Shown here piece after piece: positions 27,940 to 38,516 of a stretch of DNA of 64,000 nucleotides (position 1 is its first letter; each line of letters opens with the position of its first letter). The stretch is from Plantago major (lineage: Eukaryota > Streptophyta > Magnoliopsida > Lamiales > Plantaginaceae). The translations under genes were made by a program, and so were the position numbers. The notes beneath the pieces were generated by a model. It made no database searches, was not told the DNA's origin, and worked only from the letters and a program-made list of their open reading frames with translations. The stretch covers positions 87,278,636-87,342,635 of the forward strand of contig CM048841.1 in NCBI GenBank assembly GCA_026545765.1. Reading direction: 5' to 3'.

Positions 27940-28945
27940 ATTGTCTATGTTCTAGTATAAATTGTCTAGTTTTTTTTTGTATAAATGGTCTATGTTTAGT
28001 AAAATTTATCAATGTTTTAATATAAATTGTCTATATTGTTCGTTGTTGCTGGTTTAGTTTTTTTTTTTTGTATAAATTGTCTATGTTTTAGTAGAAATTG
28101 TCTATGTTGTTCGTTGTTGTTGGTTGAAATGTTTCTGTTGTGAATTTTTCCGTGATTATTTTCGAAATTGTCTATGTTGTTCGTTGTTGCTGGTGTAGGT
28201 TTTTTGTTGTGCAGTTGTCTAGGTTTCAGTATGTATTGTCTAGTTTTTAACATGTATCATCTACTTTTTATGTTTTTTAGATTTGCTTGTGTACACTGTA
28301 TATGTTTTTTGTGGGGATTTGTTGTTTGTTTGAATTTTCTGAATGTTTTGTGTGAAATTGTCTAGTTTTTAACATGTATTGTCTAGTTTTTATGTAAATA
28401 CCTTATATTTTAGCTTTTAACACATATGGTCTAGTTTTTAACAATATTTGTCTAGTTTTTAATGTTATATCTTTTTGTTGTGCAGTTGTGTTGAACTGTC
28501 TAGTTTTTAGTATGTATTGTCTAGTTTTTATGTAAGTTGAAAAAGCTAGAAGCAAAGAAAGTTGCTGATGAAAAAGCTTTCTCAAGGATCTAAAAGACCT
28601 GTTGCTGATGATGATTTTGAAGAGGGTGGATTTGATGATTTGAAGAAGAATGCTCTGAAGAAACTAAAGCAATCGAAGAAAAATTAGTGTCTAGTTTTTA
28701 CAACATATTGTCTAGTTTTGTAACTGAATTGTCTAGTTTTGTAAATGAATTGTCTAGTTTTATTACTTGTCCAGAAATTTACTCACTCGGTGTTACATAA
28801 TTGTTTATATTGTCTAGTTTTTACATTATATTGTCTAGTTTATGAAAGGAATTATCTAGTTTTTACATGATATTAAATTTACATTACATTGTCTAGTTTT
28901 TACATTATATTGTCTAGTTTTTACGTGACCCGTTTTTAATGAATC
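27940..28945. repeat. Dispersed TGTCTAGTTTTTA motif cluster
   Basis: The motif TTGTCTAGTTTTTA, or close variants such as TTGTCTATGTTTTA, recurs more than twenty times at irregular spacing, always in the same orientation. The spacers are not copies of each other, so this is neither a simple minisatellite nor a CRISPR-like array. It is interrupted at 28537-28687 by a Lys-rich coding-like fragment. Confidence 0.75.
28537..28687 (+). pseudogene. Lys-rich gene fragment, unidentified
   Basis: The higher-GC stretch reads LKKLEAKKVADEKAFSRI, then a stop. In a shifted frame it continues as DDFEEGGFDDLKKNALKKL, then KQSKKN and a stop at TAG. It looks like the C-terminal part of a gene caught in the repeat-rich element around it. 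The source gene was not recognised. Confidence 0.4.
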
Positions 28946-29098
28946 CGGGTCAAAAGATCCGCAAAAAACCATCAGAAGCCAACTCGAGAAAAAATGTATA
29001 ATTGTCTAGTTTTAACGTTTGAAGGGAACTTTCAGGACTCTCCTATATATAGGGGTCTCTCACAAAACGGACTCCCTTGTTAAACACTCTCAATCGGG

Positions 29099-29790
29099 AC
29101 ACCCTCTCTTCGTATTGTACGATGTCAATTAAGTTCCTCGATCTCAACAAAGTGCGAGGATATGAAAGTGGTCCGCCATCATGTGTTTTGGTAAATTTCT
29201 TTTTTCCATACTCGTTCTATTTATTGTGTAATTGTTGTGTTTTGAGATCCAACCCAAATGAATTAGTTCATGAGTCTATATTAGGTCAAACGTCGTCGCG
29301 CTTTGTGCTGCCAAAAGCATGGCAAAGCAGTAAAAAGTCTGACCAATGAAAACTATAGGGAGAACATACAAGGTGAATATAAGTAAGAGCTTTGTCCTAA
29401 TTAGCACAGATCTTTTATGGTTTTGAATATTGTAGGTGTTTATTGGTTCTGATTTAATTCCTATTCGTTACAATTCTCCTGAACTTTATGCCTGTAGTTA
29501 TGTTGCATGTAGATTGACTGGTATGAATTAGATCTCAATGAGATTGAGAATTTTTGACAAACTTATATAAGCATTAAAGCATATACACAAATTTAATGTT
29601 CAAGTCAGCTATGGTGTTTCTCAAGTGAAAAATAAATAAAGTTACCTTACCTTAATATTGGAATAGTTTATATTGTCCTTACCATTTTTACTAATTGAAT
29701 GATAGATAACACTCATTTATTAAGTTTTACATACACAATTAAACGTTACAGGAATGCACAATTATATATGTAATCAAACAGGCTCAAATG
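29099..29790 (+). pseudogene. MBD-array copy C body, decayed
   Basis: The exon 1 equivalent starts at ATG 29122 (MSIKFLDLNKVRGYESGPPS), but its donor region is altered to TGTGTTTTGGTAAAT. The exon 2 equivalent (about 29285-29349) reads SSRFVLPKAWQSSKKSDQ and then stops. PEGW is changed to PKAW as in copy A, so A and C form one subfamily. Exon 3 is cut after GGCTCAAATGTCGCTCC near 29790, where sequence matching the upstream part of copy D takes over. Confidence 0.7.
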
Positions 29791-31368
29791 TCGCTCCTGG
29801 GTACATGAAGTTAATTGGCCAAATGTGACCTGCTTAGGCCTACAAATAGTTTTAGCTATACACTATTTATATCTCTTTCTACATTGGGTGAAACTAGTAC
29901 CATTCTATTGTGCAATATTTATATATTATTTGTAAGATTCGTATCTGGCGGAGTTGAGCAAATTGTTGACTTCACTTGTTCACGTTATTTGTGTCACTGC
30001 TTCGACCTTGTTTGTCGACGAACTAAGTCCACATAGGGGCGTATATAAATCGATTAATGTGCAAGTTAGGTGTTCAAACATATTAGGTTGCACAACGTGC
30101 GATTACATTAAAATTTATGAACCATTTTTTTGTTATGTTCTTAAGGTATAGATTTCATTAGATGTTCATGAGTTGTAAAGGTAAATAAAATAAACTTTGC
30201 ATTAATTATGACGCGTTGGCAAACGATAACTTTCTATTTAACTACTTTTACCAGATTTTCTCGCCACCTACATCAGGTAATCAACAAACATTGTTAAACT
30301 TTCTCAGCCGAGAAACCTTCAATTCAGATCGCACGATGTCCATTGCCTCATTCAATCTAAACAAGCTTCCGGGAGATGAAAATGGTTCGATGTCAATTGC
30401 CTCATTCATGTTATGTGCAACATTTATTTTCATAGAGGTTCTATTTCTTGTGTACATCGTCATGTTTTAAGGATTAACCCTAATAAATTAGCTCACCATG
30501 AATCTTTGTTAGGTTCAAAACCACCACGATTTGTGTTGCCTGAAGGGTGGCAAGCCAATAAAAAGGTTCGGGCTAATGGGAAAAGCAAAGGGCGAACATA
30601 TAATGTAAATGTAACTCTACACATTACACTGATTATCATATATATTTTACGGTTGTGAGGACTGTAGGTGTTATTGGTTCTGATTTTGTAAAACTAGTGA
30701 CATTCTGTAAAATATTATACCGGGTAGTTATGTTACATGTAGATTGATCGATGTGAATGAGATCTCTTATGATCGATAATTTCTAAGAAATCGATACAAC
30801 TATATATGTATGCATATATACAAGTATAATCTATAAGTTAGCTATGGTGTTTCTCAAGTGAAAAATAAATAAATTATGTTATCGTACTTAATATGTAAAC
30901 AACTTTTGTTATCCGTAACATTTTTACTGTTGAATAGTAGATAATATTTGTTAACTTTTGTAAATGTGATTAAATTTTAGTGCAATGTGCACACTACAAA
31001 AAAACAGGCTTTTAGCGACGAATTTATCCGTCGCTAAAAGCCTCCCGATTTATCGCTAAATCCGTAGCGACGGATAGGACGCACGTCTCTAAAACGGGCG
31101 TCGGAAAGCTTTTTGAGACGAATAGACAATCCGTCTCTAATTCACGATGAATTAGCGACGGTTAATTCCATTGACTGTTTAGCGACGGATAACTATCCGT
31201 CGCTAAAAATTATTTTTTAAAAAAAAATCTACAATTTTATATCAATTTTTTTTTAAATCGAAAATTTTATACGAATATTCAATACGGATAAACCGACAAT
31301 TTTGTTCAGTACGGATAAACCGACAATTTTATACGAATATTCAATACGAATAAACCGACAATACAATA

Positions 31369-32272
31369 TGTTGAGGGGTAAAACCTCGAACACCAACTAA
31401 ACTATTACAAGTAACCTAATCTAGGATCCGCCTCCTCCTTGAAGTCCGAAACGATACTGGTCCGAGCTAGAGTACCTGAAAGGACTGAGGGTAGAACGGG
31501 TTACCCGGATTGCATATGTCAATCCGGTAAGAGACTTTACTCAAGAGAGAGTTGGAAGCTCTCAATGTAATAGTTATGGGGAATGTTATGAAATCGATAG
31601 TGTTTATGACTTAGGGATTCTCACTATGATCTCGCTTACCTTAAGGTCTTGGACCTTGCGTTATATTTATAGTTATCATATGCTTATGAGGTGGCTCACA
31701 AGATGATGCCAAGTGTATGCTTCAGATTTGGACACCAATGCTACCTTTGGCCCATGGCCCATTAGTGAATAGTAATCCAATACTAATTAATGGGCCTGGG
31801 AGGGTAGTTTGGACCTTTCCCTCCGAGAGTACTGTTCCGCAAGTTGGGTCCGTGTAAGTCCCTCGGACAGGTCTGTATGCTTGGTTGATCTGGCTTTGGG
31901 CAACTCAAGGTGTCCGAACCTGGAGTTCCACGGAAGTATCTCAGTGGTTCTGTTATATACGTTTGGTCTTACTGCGGTGGTGGCATCCGAGATTCTCTCG
32001 TCCGGTCCATTTAGCCTCCTAGGACTGACAGTTTGCGGTACTTGGAAGGACCATGTGACCTTTTGTCAGGTTCGGAAGTCACCTGTCTAGCTTGGTCGGA
32101 CCTAGCTGAGATGGCATGCTGACTTGTAGATACTAGTTGACCTGAGATGTTTTCCTTTATGTCGGACCATTCGAAGGTCGGACTAGCATTGAATTGGCTA
32201 TCTCAGCCTTGATGCGCTTTAGGACACGCTCTATGGCGCCCTTAACGGATCGGACACATGTCCGTGTCAACA
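31369..32272 (-). repeat. 3' LTR of the Tat element (left)
   Basis: This 904-bp LTR begins TGTTGAGGGG and ends GTGTCAACA, with TGTTGA/TCAACA short inverted ends. It is a direct repeat of 44710-45631. Open frames inside it have equal counterparts in the other LTR and are not genes. Confidence 0.95.
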
Positions 32273-32287
32273 TATGTCCCCCTAGTT
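32273..32287 (-). other. Polypurine tract of the Tat element
   Basis: On the minus strand the sequence is CTAGGGGGACATA, directly upstream of the 3' LTR. It is purine-rich and correctly placed to prime plus-strand DNA synthesis. Confidence 0.65.
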
Positions 32288-32882
32288 TCCAAGTATCTTA
32301 GTAGAAGATAGTTGGTAACTATGAAGAGAACAAATGTGTTGTGCAGTGTGTCCGAATCGTTAACTAAAAAAGGAAAAAATCCTTTTTGTTGGGATCCGTC
32401 GTTCGTGTTCTCAGGAGTTCAATATCTCTCTCTCTCTCTCCCCCCCCCCCTTTTCCTTCTACAGTCCGAGTTATGTAATAGCTCGGACTGTAGATGGAAA
32501 AGGTATTTGTAGCCGAGATATATAGATCCGAGTACGGATAGGATCTGACGAGTCCTATGTGGCAGAGTTTATAGGAAGTTATCCGTTGGACCAAATATGT
32601 GAAATGGTCCTCCTGGGCCACTGATCAGTAAATCAAAGAGGCCCAATGAGTTGCCTGTCCGGCCAACGGGGAAAGATCCCGGGTAAAGCGATGCGGTCGT
32701 TGGATTGGAAAGTTTCAACGGTTGGAATTTTAAACCCAAGTGATGTGACGCCTCTGATGAGCATTAAATGTGATGTACTGTTAGCCAGCCACTCGTGAAC
32801 CGGCACAACCGTTGGATTAAAAAGATCGACGGTTGGGGTTTGAATCCAAGTGATGTGACTCTTGGCTTTCCCAAATTGCCCA

Positions 32883-32890
32883 TATAAATA
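32883..32890 (+). promoter_or_regulatory. TATA box for the antisense gene of the Tat element
   Basis: TATAAATA is followed after about 30-60 bp by a leader-like region. A consensus donor (GTAAGT at 33084) and an acceptor ending CTAG at 33589, one base before the start codon, suggest a 5' UTR intron. Confidence 0.5.
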
Positions 32891-33590
32891 GGCAGCCCAT
32901 CAGTCGCTTTCACACTTTAGCCACATCGAAACTCAGAGCGACTCTCAAGCAATTCGAGCAATCAAAGATCGATCCGAGCAACTGAAACTTGCAAAATCTT
33001 GGGATTTCCAGCTGAGATTTGTACCTTCGGAGAGCTAGCAAGGCTTCGTCATCCGTCTAAGCTTAAGAATTTAACTTTGTCAAGTAAGTACACCTCAACT
33101 CTTTCTGAAGTTTCTTGTCTTTACGGTATGCCTGCTGCATGTTTAGTATGTTTTTGCCTTAGTTGAGTATCCATCTGTTGCTTCCGTGATTGCAAATGTT
33201 GCTAGTGATAAGTTTCAGCAGTGTACTTAGTTGGAATACTCCTCCTTTGTGCTATAGCGTGCTAATTTCCTTCACTGGTAGCTTGTTGATTCGTCTCGTA
33301 TGTTCCATATAGCCAAACTTGATAATGCATGCTTATTTGGTAGTGTGTTGGTGTCGATTGGCACAGTCTTTTATAAGTTAACCACATTGCGTCTTTGCAT
33401 GGGACAGATGATGGTGCCATTGGCACGTCTTCGTGTGCCAAGGTTTAGTGCCCCTAGCGTTATGAGGCTAATTCATGTAGAAAATCTGATAGGGTAGGAA
33501 TTCCTCGGACCTCTTGACATAATTAGATATATAAATGAACTCTCGGACAATCAAAATCGTCGTTGCTGATCCGTTTCCTTCTGCCCTAGG

Positions 33591-36438
33591 ATGTCCGGGA
33601 GCGATAGTCAAAACGTTCACGAGGCTCAAGATTACAATGATGGAGCAAATTTGGAGGCTGGGTCTGCGGACTTGACCACATCCGTAGGAGACTATCTGGT
33701 CGTGGATCTCGAGTCTTCCAGGGACTCCGACGCTGGACAGGGAGTCCGTGATACATCAGAACCTCAGCCGGACGGAACAGTGGGCCAAGGAGATGTTATT
33801 GGGACGAGGTCGCTAGTACAATCTTGGACTATAGGTGGTGTTGGGGAGTCTGTGGATCTGAATGAACCTCATCCTGAACGGGAAGGCGACATTGGTTGGG
33901 AAGCTAACGATGTGGAAGTGTTCGAGGCTGGGGAAGAGGACCGCGTTGTGGCGGAAACGGGTCCGTCCAACCCTACCACGTCCGGGAGACCTAAAGGTGG
34001 TGAAGAGGAGGAGGAAGATGGTGAAGAAGAAGAGGATGAGGATGAGGAGGAAGGAGAGGAAAGATCTCCATTCGCTCGCCCTCGGAGACGCACTGGTCGT
34101 CGGATTGTGTTACATCCTGCAGCGTCCGCTCAATCCAATCTTCCGTTAATAGAGGGCCGTGGTGCAAAGGCAGCGAGAATCAAATTTCCTCGTCCCAAGT
34201 CCGCCGTGGTGATAGCGGATGAATTCGAAGAATTAAATGCGGACGGGCTCCTCCCTACTTGTCCGTCGAAGGTTAAACCTGAGGACATTCCCGAGTGGAG
34301 GCGGAAGTGGGAGATTCCTGAGTCCATTGAAATCATGGTTCCCGAGCCCGGACATGCATTTTACAATCCGCCCGCCGGGTTCATGTGCGTGCATGAAGTG
34401 GCCTTCGCTTGTGGATGGAAGGTCCCTATTGCGCCCGAACTAAAGCACATCTTGAACCACATCGGGATCGGTCCGAGTCAGGTTATCCCAAAGTCCTTGG
34501 GTAACCTTATATGTTTCATGATTTTTTGTAAAAAGAAGGGACAGCCGGTGAATTTTGAAAACTTTAGGCAGCTCTTTCATGTTTCTTTCAGTCCGGGGTA
34601 TCCCCTATTTTATACTTTTGTAAATAGAAAGCCCTACAACTTCATTTCGGACTCCATTTCATCTTTGGGGTCGAAGTGGTGGGACAAGTACATTTTTGTG
34701 CGGATGGCCCTAAAACCTGGGATGTCCGAGAGGCAGCGAGAGCAATGGGGGCTGCCGACAATGTTCTTAAGGGAGAGCATCCCGGACTGGCGCCCCCTTC
34801 CGAAGAATGTGGCTCCGTGGGTGGCGGAGATCCATAAGAAGAATGACCCACCTACATACCCGTTCCACGGATTGATCTTTCAGCCGCTGCCTTACTTGTG
34901 CGGACTGACCGACGCCGTGGAAGTTGGAGGAAAGACGGACTTCAGTAAGAATTTTTAACTTTAGGATTTGTGCTTTTCCTTCTTTGGAGTGCTCTGTCTT
35001 GATCATTCATTTCCGCAATTCTGGTAATTCTTCCTTTATATGTACGTATCTGAAACTTTTATTTTGTTGCGCAGCTCACTGGTTTGATTACATCATGTCG
35101 ACACTCCGTGAGAAGAAGAGATTGCATAGGGAACAACAAGCCCTGGAAGTCGCTGCTGGTCAGAGGACCAAGATCATCAATACGTCCGCGGGTCTTCCTA
35201 TGGCGGACCCGAAAAACGCGGCAATATTCGTTGCGGAAGAAGAGAGGCGCAACAAGGCTGGAGAAGATCCGCAGGCCTTGGTGGTGCCTGACAAGGGCAA
35301 AGCCCCTGCTACTCGCAGCGCCATTACCTCCAAGCCCCCAGCTTCCACTGCCCCCGCGCCCCCGCGGGAGGTGTTGATGCGGGATGCCATAACCTCGGGG
35401 CGAAAGAGGGGAGCAACCTCGAGGCTTCCCTTGCGGCTAAGAGGCAAGAATCGTCACGCCTCCATGCATCAAGCTGCTCTCGATAAGGAGTATGAGCGAG
35501 CCCGCGGACTCCCTGAGGTGGAGCGGGTTGGAGGGCTTGATGAATTATACCAACGGGTAAGTAACTTTCTCATGATTTTCTTGTCATGTTCTTAGTATAA
35601 TAAAAATACAACTTATATCCATGCGGACTTCTTGCAACTCGGATGTTTCGTCAGGGCCATGTAGTGGAAAGCTGGTGAGCAGGCTACTATTGAGGAGGAT
35701 CTGCACAAGGCCATAGCCACTTCCGCGGCTGAGGCGGAAAAGGTGAAGCGGTTGGAACTCCAGCTGAAAGAAAAGGAAGTAATGTTCCATAAGTTGAAGA
35801 CTAGCTGGGAGGATATCAAGTCGGACTTGGATTGGCAGGAGAATTTTATCAGTAGATCGATGAAGGCCTTCCTGGACTCAAAGGATATCCTCCTTGAGGA
35901 CCTCCAAAATGCCCGCCTTGAGGCTGGCCGAGACTTCATGAAGTCGGACTCCTTCAATTTTTTCATGGCAGAAAAGTCCGACGCCTCTCGCCTGGATGGG
36001 TTCTCATCCGCTATCGGTCAACTGCAGTCCAAGGGATTTCTCCCGCAAAACTTCGACTGGAAGGCGGAAGGATTGATTCCTTCCGCGGATGCTAATGGAG
36101 TGGAGGTCCCTGTGGACAATGTGCCAGATGAACGGTTGGCCGCTTGTGAATTTGCGGAGCTGGTCACCGAGGAAGGTGAAATTGACGTCAATAACGGTGG
36201 ACCCTTCCTCCCGAAGTGAGTCCTGGATGCCCTCCAAAAGGTATGTTTTGTACCTTTTGATAACTACAGGGCTTTCCTAAAGGACTGGTACTTTATGCCT
36301 GCTCGTGTCGTTGGTCATGATGCGGATTTCAACCTGTTCGGAATTGCTGAATCCCTTGCAGCACGTGCCAGTGCCAACCCGTCTTCCACCAATCCGCCTC
36401 AAGCCGAAGAAGGTGGTCCGAGCCAACCTGCCCCCTAG
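33591..36438 (+). pseudogene. Spliced antisense gene (aORF) of the Tat element, putative gypsy-type transposon domain
   Basis: Three coding exons are read: 33591-34944, 35075-35556 and about 35655-36438. Exon 1 encodes an acidic N-terminal half with an E/D run, then a Pro/Trp-rich domain (PEDIPEWRRKW, GFMCVHEVAFACGWKVPIAP, FHGLIFQPLPYL). This resembles the plant 'putative gypsy type transposon' family found in similar elements. Exon 2 is basic and Ala/Pro-rich. Exon 3 is predicted coiled coil (EAEKVKRLELQLKEKEVMFH). The first two exons join in frame. Exon 3 is out of phase by one base next to a TAG (35662), and an in-frame TGA lies at 36217 before the final TAG at 36436. The intact ancestor would have had about 870 residues. 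Its function in Tat elements is unknown. Confidence 0.7.
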
Positions 36439-36884
36439 TGAGAAGTCCGGGGTATGCCCCGTGAGTAATCTGTACTTGTTGAAATTGTGATCTTTTGATG
36501 GCACGGAATGTTGCCATGTACAATGTTTCTCTTTTTCATTCGTAGTAACTATTTGCGGAGCAATGATTTCCGTGTTTTTGAACCATTACTTGCTTTCCTC
36601 TTTACTTCTTTCTACTTCGTTGTTCATATGCTGATTTAACATAAAATATGCATCTCTTAAGAACACGGATCGCTATGGATGGCGTCTGATGTAGAATAAT
36701 CGAACCATCATCTGTCCAATCCTCGGACCGTTCGTCTTCGCTTAAGAAAATTATCCTTTGGGATGCGTAATCCTTCTAGAAGGAGGAAGGTGAAACAGTG
36801 AAATAGTCATTATTACTGCGTCTCTTCATCTTCGGAGCCGTCGGATGAATGACACGTAGTGTGATCGTAAAGATCTATCGCTAC

Positions 36885-36892
36885 TATAAATA
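36885..36892 (+). promoter_or_regulatory. TATA box before the 98-residue antisense frame
   Basis: TATAAATA lies about 140 bp upstream of the ATG at 37032, followed by a pyrimidine-rich leader. It suggests that the second antisense frame has its own promoter. Confidence 0.4.
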
Positions 36893-37031
36893 AGACTATG
36901 GTAACTGCTCCTTTCTTACTGCTTTACTTTTCGCCAATCTCTCCCTGTTTAGCACTTTCAACCTTCTAAAAAAGCCGGAGCTCTCCAGGACGTCTGCATC
37001 TGCTCGAGAAAAATCAGCCCGGGCTAGTGCA

Positions 37032-37328
37032 ATGGTTCCACCCTTGGGAAACCCCATTGTCGAAGATTACTATCAGCATTGGGTAAATTGTGCTTGCGGA
37101 AACACGCATCCTCCGATTTATCCGGGTAAAGGGACCGTGGATGACCCAATCATTCTTGATTTTGAAGGCGACCCCCCTCTATGCTCGGGGATAGCCAGGA
37201 GGTTAGCTGAGGAAGAAAGGGAGCGGACTCTGAAGATGATCCGTAGGAGGATCCGAATGCAGCAGCAAGCTCGTCAGTCTCAAAGCGGTGGCTCGGAGTC
37301 CCAAGGCTCAACTTTCGGAATCCGTTGA
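37032..37328 (+). CDS. Second antisense frame of the Tat element, unknown function
   Basis: A 98-residue frame begins MVPPLGNPIVEDYYQHWVN and contains CACG, PPIYPGKGTVDDPIILDFEG, and a Glu/Arg-rich helical end. It was not recognised as any known domain. It lies on the strand opposite gag-pol, after the larger antisense gene and behind its own TATA-like box, with ordinary leader sequence before the ATG. It could be a second accessory gene or the detached last exon of the larger antisense gene. Confidence 0.4.
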   Translation: MVPPLGNPIVEDYYQHWVNCACGNTHPPIYPGKGTVDDPIILDFEGDPPLCSGIARRLAEEERERTLKMIRRRIRMQQQARQSQSGGSESQGSTFGIR

Positions 37329-37677
37329 AGGGACAAGGTGGGGTATGCCCCGTAGAAGTATGTATGGTCCTTGGATCTCGACAAATTGTAACTTCCGTGC
37401 TTATATGCTCGGATAATTTTGTTTATAAAATTCGGACTACCCTTATTAGATGAGACCATCACCTTTTTCTTATCCTTACTTTGTCGGATTATATTCCTGT
37501 GAATGTCCCTGTAAGATGACCAGCCAGTACAAATTCGAGCGTGGTTATTGGGCTCTCTGCTTGGATCAGGTAGGGTAAGCCCAATCAATCCAACACTGTT
37601 CTAGCCAAACGGGTGACTCAAGCCCATTGCTGACGTCAATTTGTTGGCGTGGTGGACGCTGATTGGTTGGAGTGCTC

Positions 37678-38296
37678 TATAAAAAGACACAACCCAAGTA
37701 CCAAAACTGTACAAACTGATCCCAAATTCTTCTTTTTCTATCTCCGTCGTTTTGGCTTGTCTGCCTTTCAGGATTCCTGTCTCTTTTCTAGGAAAAGTGA
37801 TCTTGGATGATAGGTTGCTCAAAGTAAACTATTAAAGCCGGACCTCTACTCCTTTCTTCCAATCCTACTTTAGTGGCTCGAATCTCTCTTGAATTGGTAA
37901 CAGTCTCCTAATTTCAAGAGAGTTGGAGTCTCTAAAGACGGTTAGGCAGAGATCTAGTAGTTTCGACTTGTATATACCATTGTTTGTTGGTACTTTGTTC
38001 TCCCCATACATTGGATCTATATCACCATGTTACGGTGATATCATGAAAGATTCAGTCATGTCTAACCATTTTTCCATGTGCAGGTAGATAAAGTTCCTGG
38101 TTTCCATGGAAACTATACTTTCCGATTGATATGGAAAAAGCTTTTCCTGACGGACGAATAGTCTCGATGGGAGATGACGTATCTCCAGAGACTTTCTCTA
38201 TAAATTATGTATTGCATCTGTAGATCAGGATAAAGACCGGAGATTTGTAGACTGCAAAGATAGTGTCATGTATACTATGTCTCATGTATGAATAAA
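37678..38296 (+). promoter_or_regulatory. Third TATA-like box and a poly(A) signal, no clear frame
   Basis: TATAAAAA (37678-37685) is followed by a leader-like stretch and later by AATAAA (38291-38296). No long frame lies between. The AATAAA could end plus-strand transcripts of the antisense genes before they meet the end of gag-pol at 38517. Confidence 0.3.
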
Positions 38297-38516
38297 ATTC
38301 ATTGCTTGACTTTTCTTGTCACTGTGAACGCTAAGCTTCAAATTTACGAATTGAAAGATAGAAGTTGTATTGATTTGCCGGAAATTCAATTACAACTTGT
38401 GGACTACATGGCCAATGACAAAAGGGTTAACAAAAACAGAACTGACGGGGTTCCGCGTGATAGATAGTTTAAGCCCAAAATATCTAAATGATGGATAAGG
38501 GTCCGCTCAATCATCA

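Larger units (their letters stand above)
26847..29043. mobile_element. Mutator-like element with captured-gene look, tentative
   Basis: The left edge (GGAGAGTCCAAAAAGTCC) and the reverse complement of the right edge (GGAGAGTCCTGAAAGTTCC) match. Further in, both arms carry ATTGTCTAG and TTTTTGCGGATC in mirrored positions, suggesting degenerate terminal inverted repeats of about 100-130 bp. Inside are a leader-like stretch (27000-27158) before a short frame at 27159 and a 3' gene-like fragment at 28537-28687. Many ATTGTCTAGTTTTTA steps lie between. No matching 9-bp target duplication is visible, so the class is tentative. Confidence 0.4.
22533..29098. other. 6.6-kb segment interrupting MBD copy C
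   Basis: Copy A gives the uninterrupted form of this site: CACTATTTCGAG followed directly by ACACCCTCTC. In copy C the two halves are separated by this segment with no gap or overlap. It contains the ankyrin-repeat gene and a Mutator-like element. The borders ATTTCGAG and CAATCGGG are only loosely alike, so no target duplication is claimed. The segment could have moved in, or the array could have formed around a resident gene. Confidence 0.55.

Noticed and set aside
27940..28945. CRISPR-like array suggested by a recurring motif with differing spacers
   Set aside because: Spacing is irregular, the motif itself varies, and the sequence is plant nuclear DNA without cas genes.
31809..32090. 93-residue frame, also found at 45168-45449
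   Set aside because: The two frames are the same part of the two LTRs; the reading frame is incidental.
33869..34093. Ser-rich frame antisense to the Tat antisense gene
   Set aside because: It is only the complement of the acidic E/D run.
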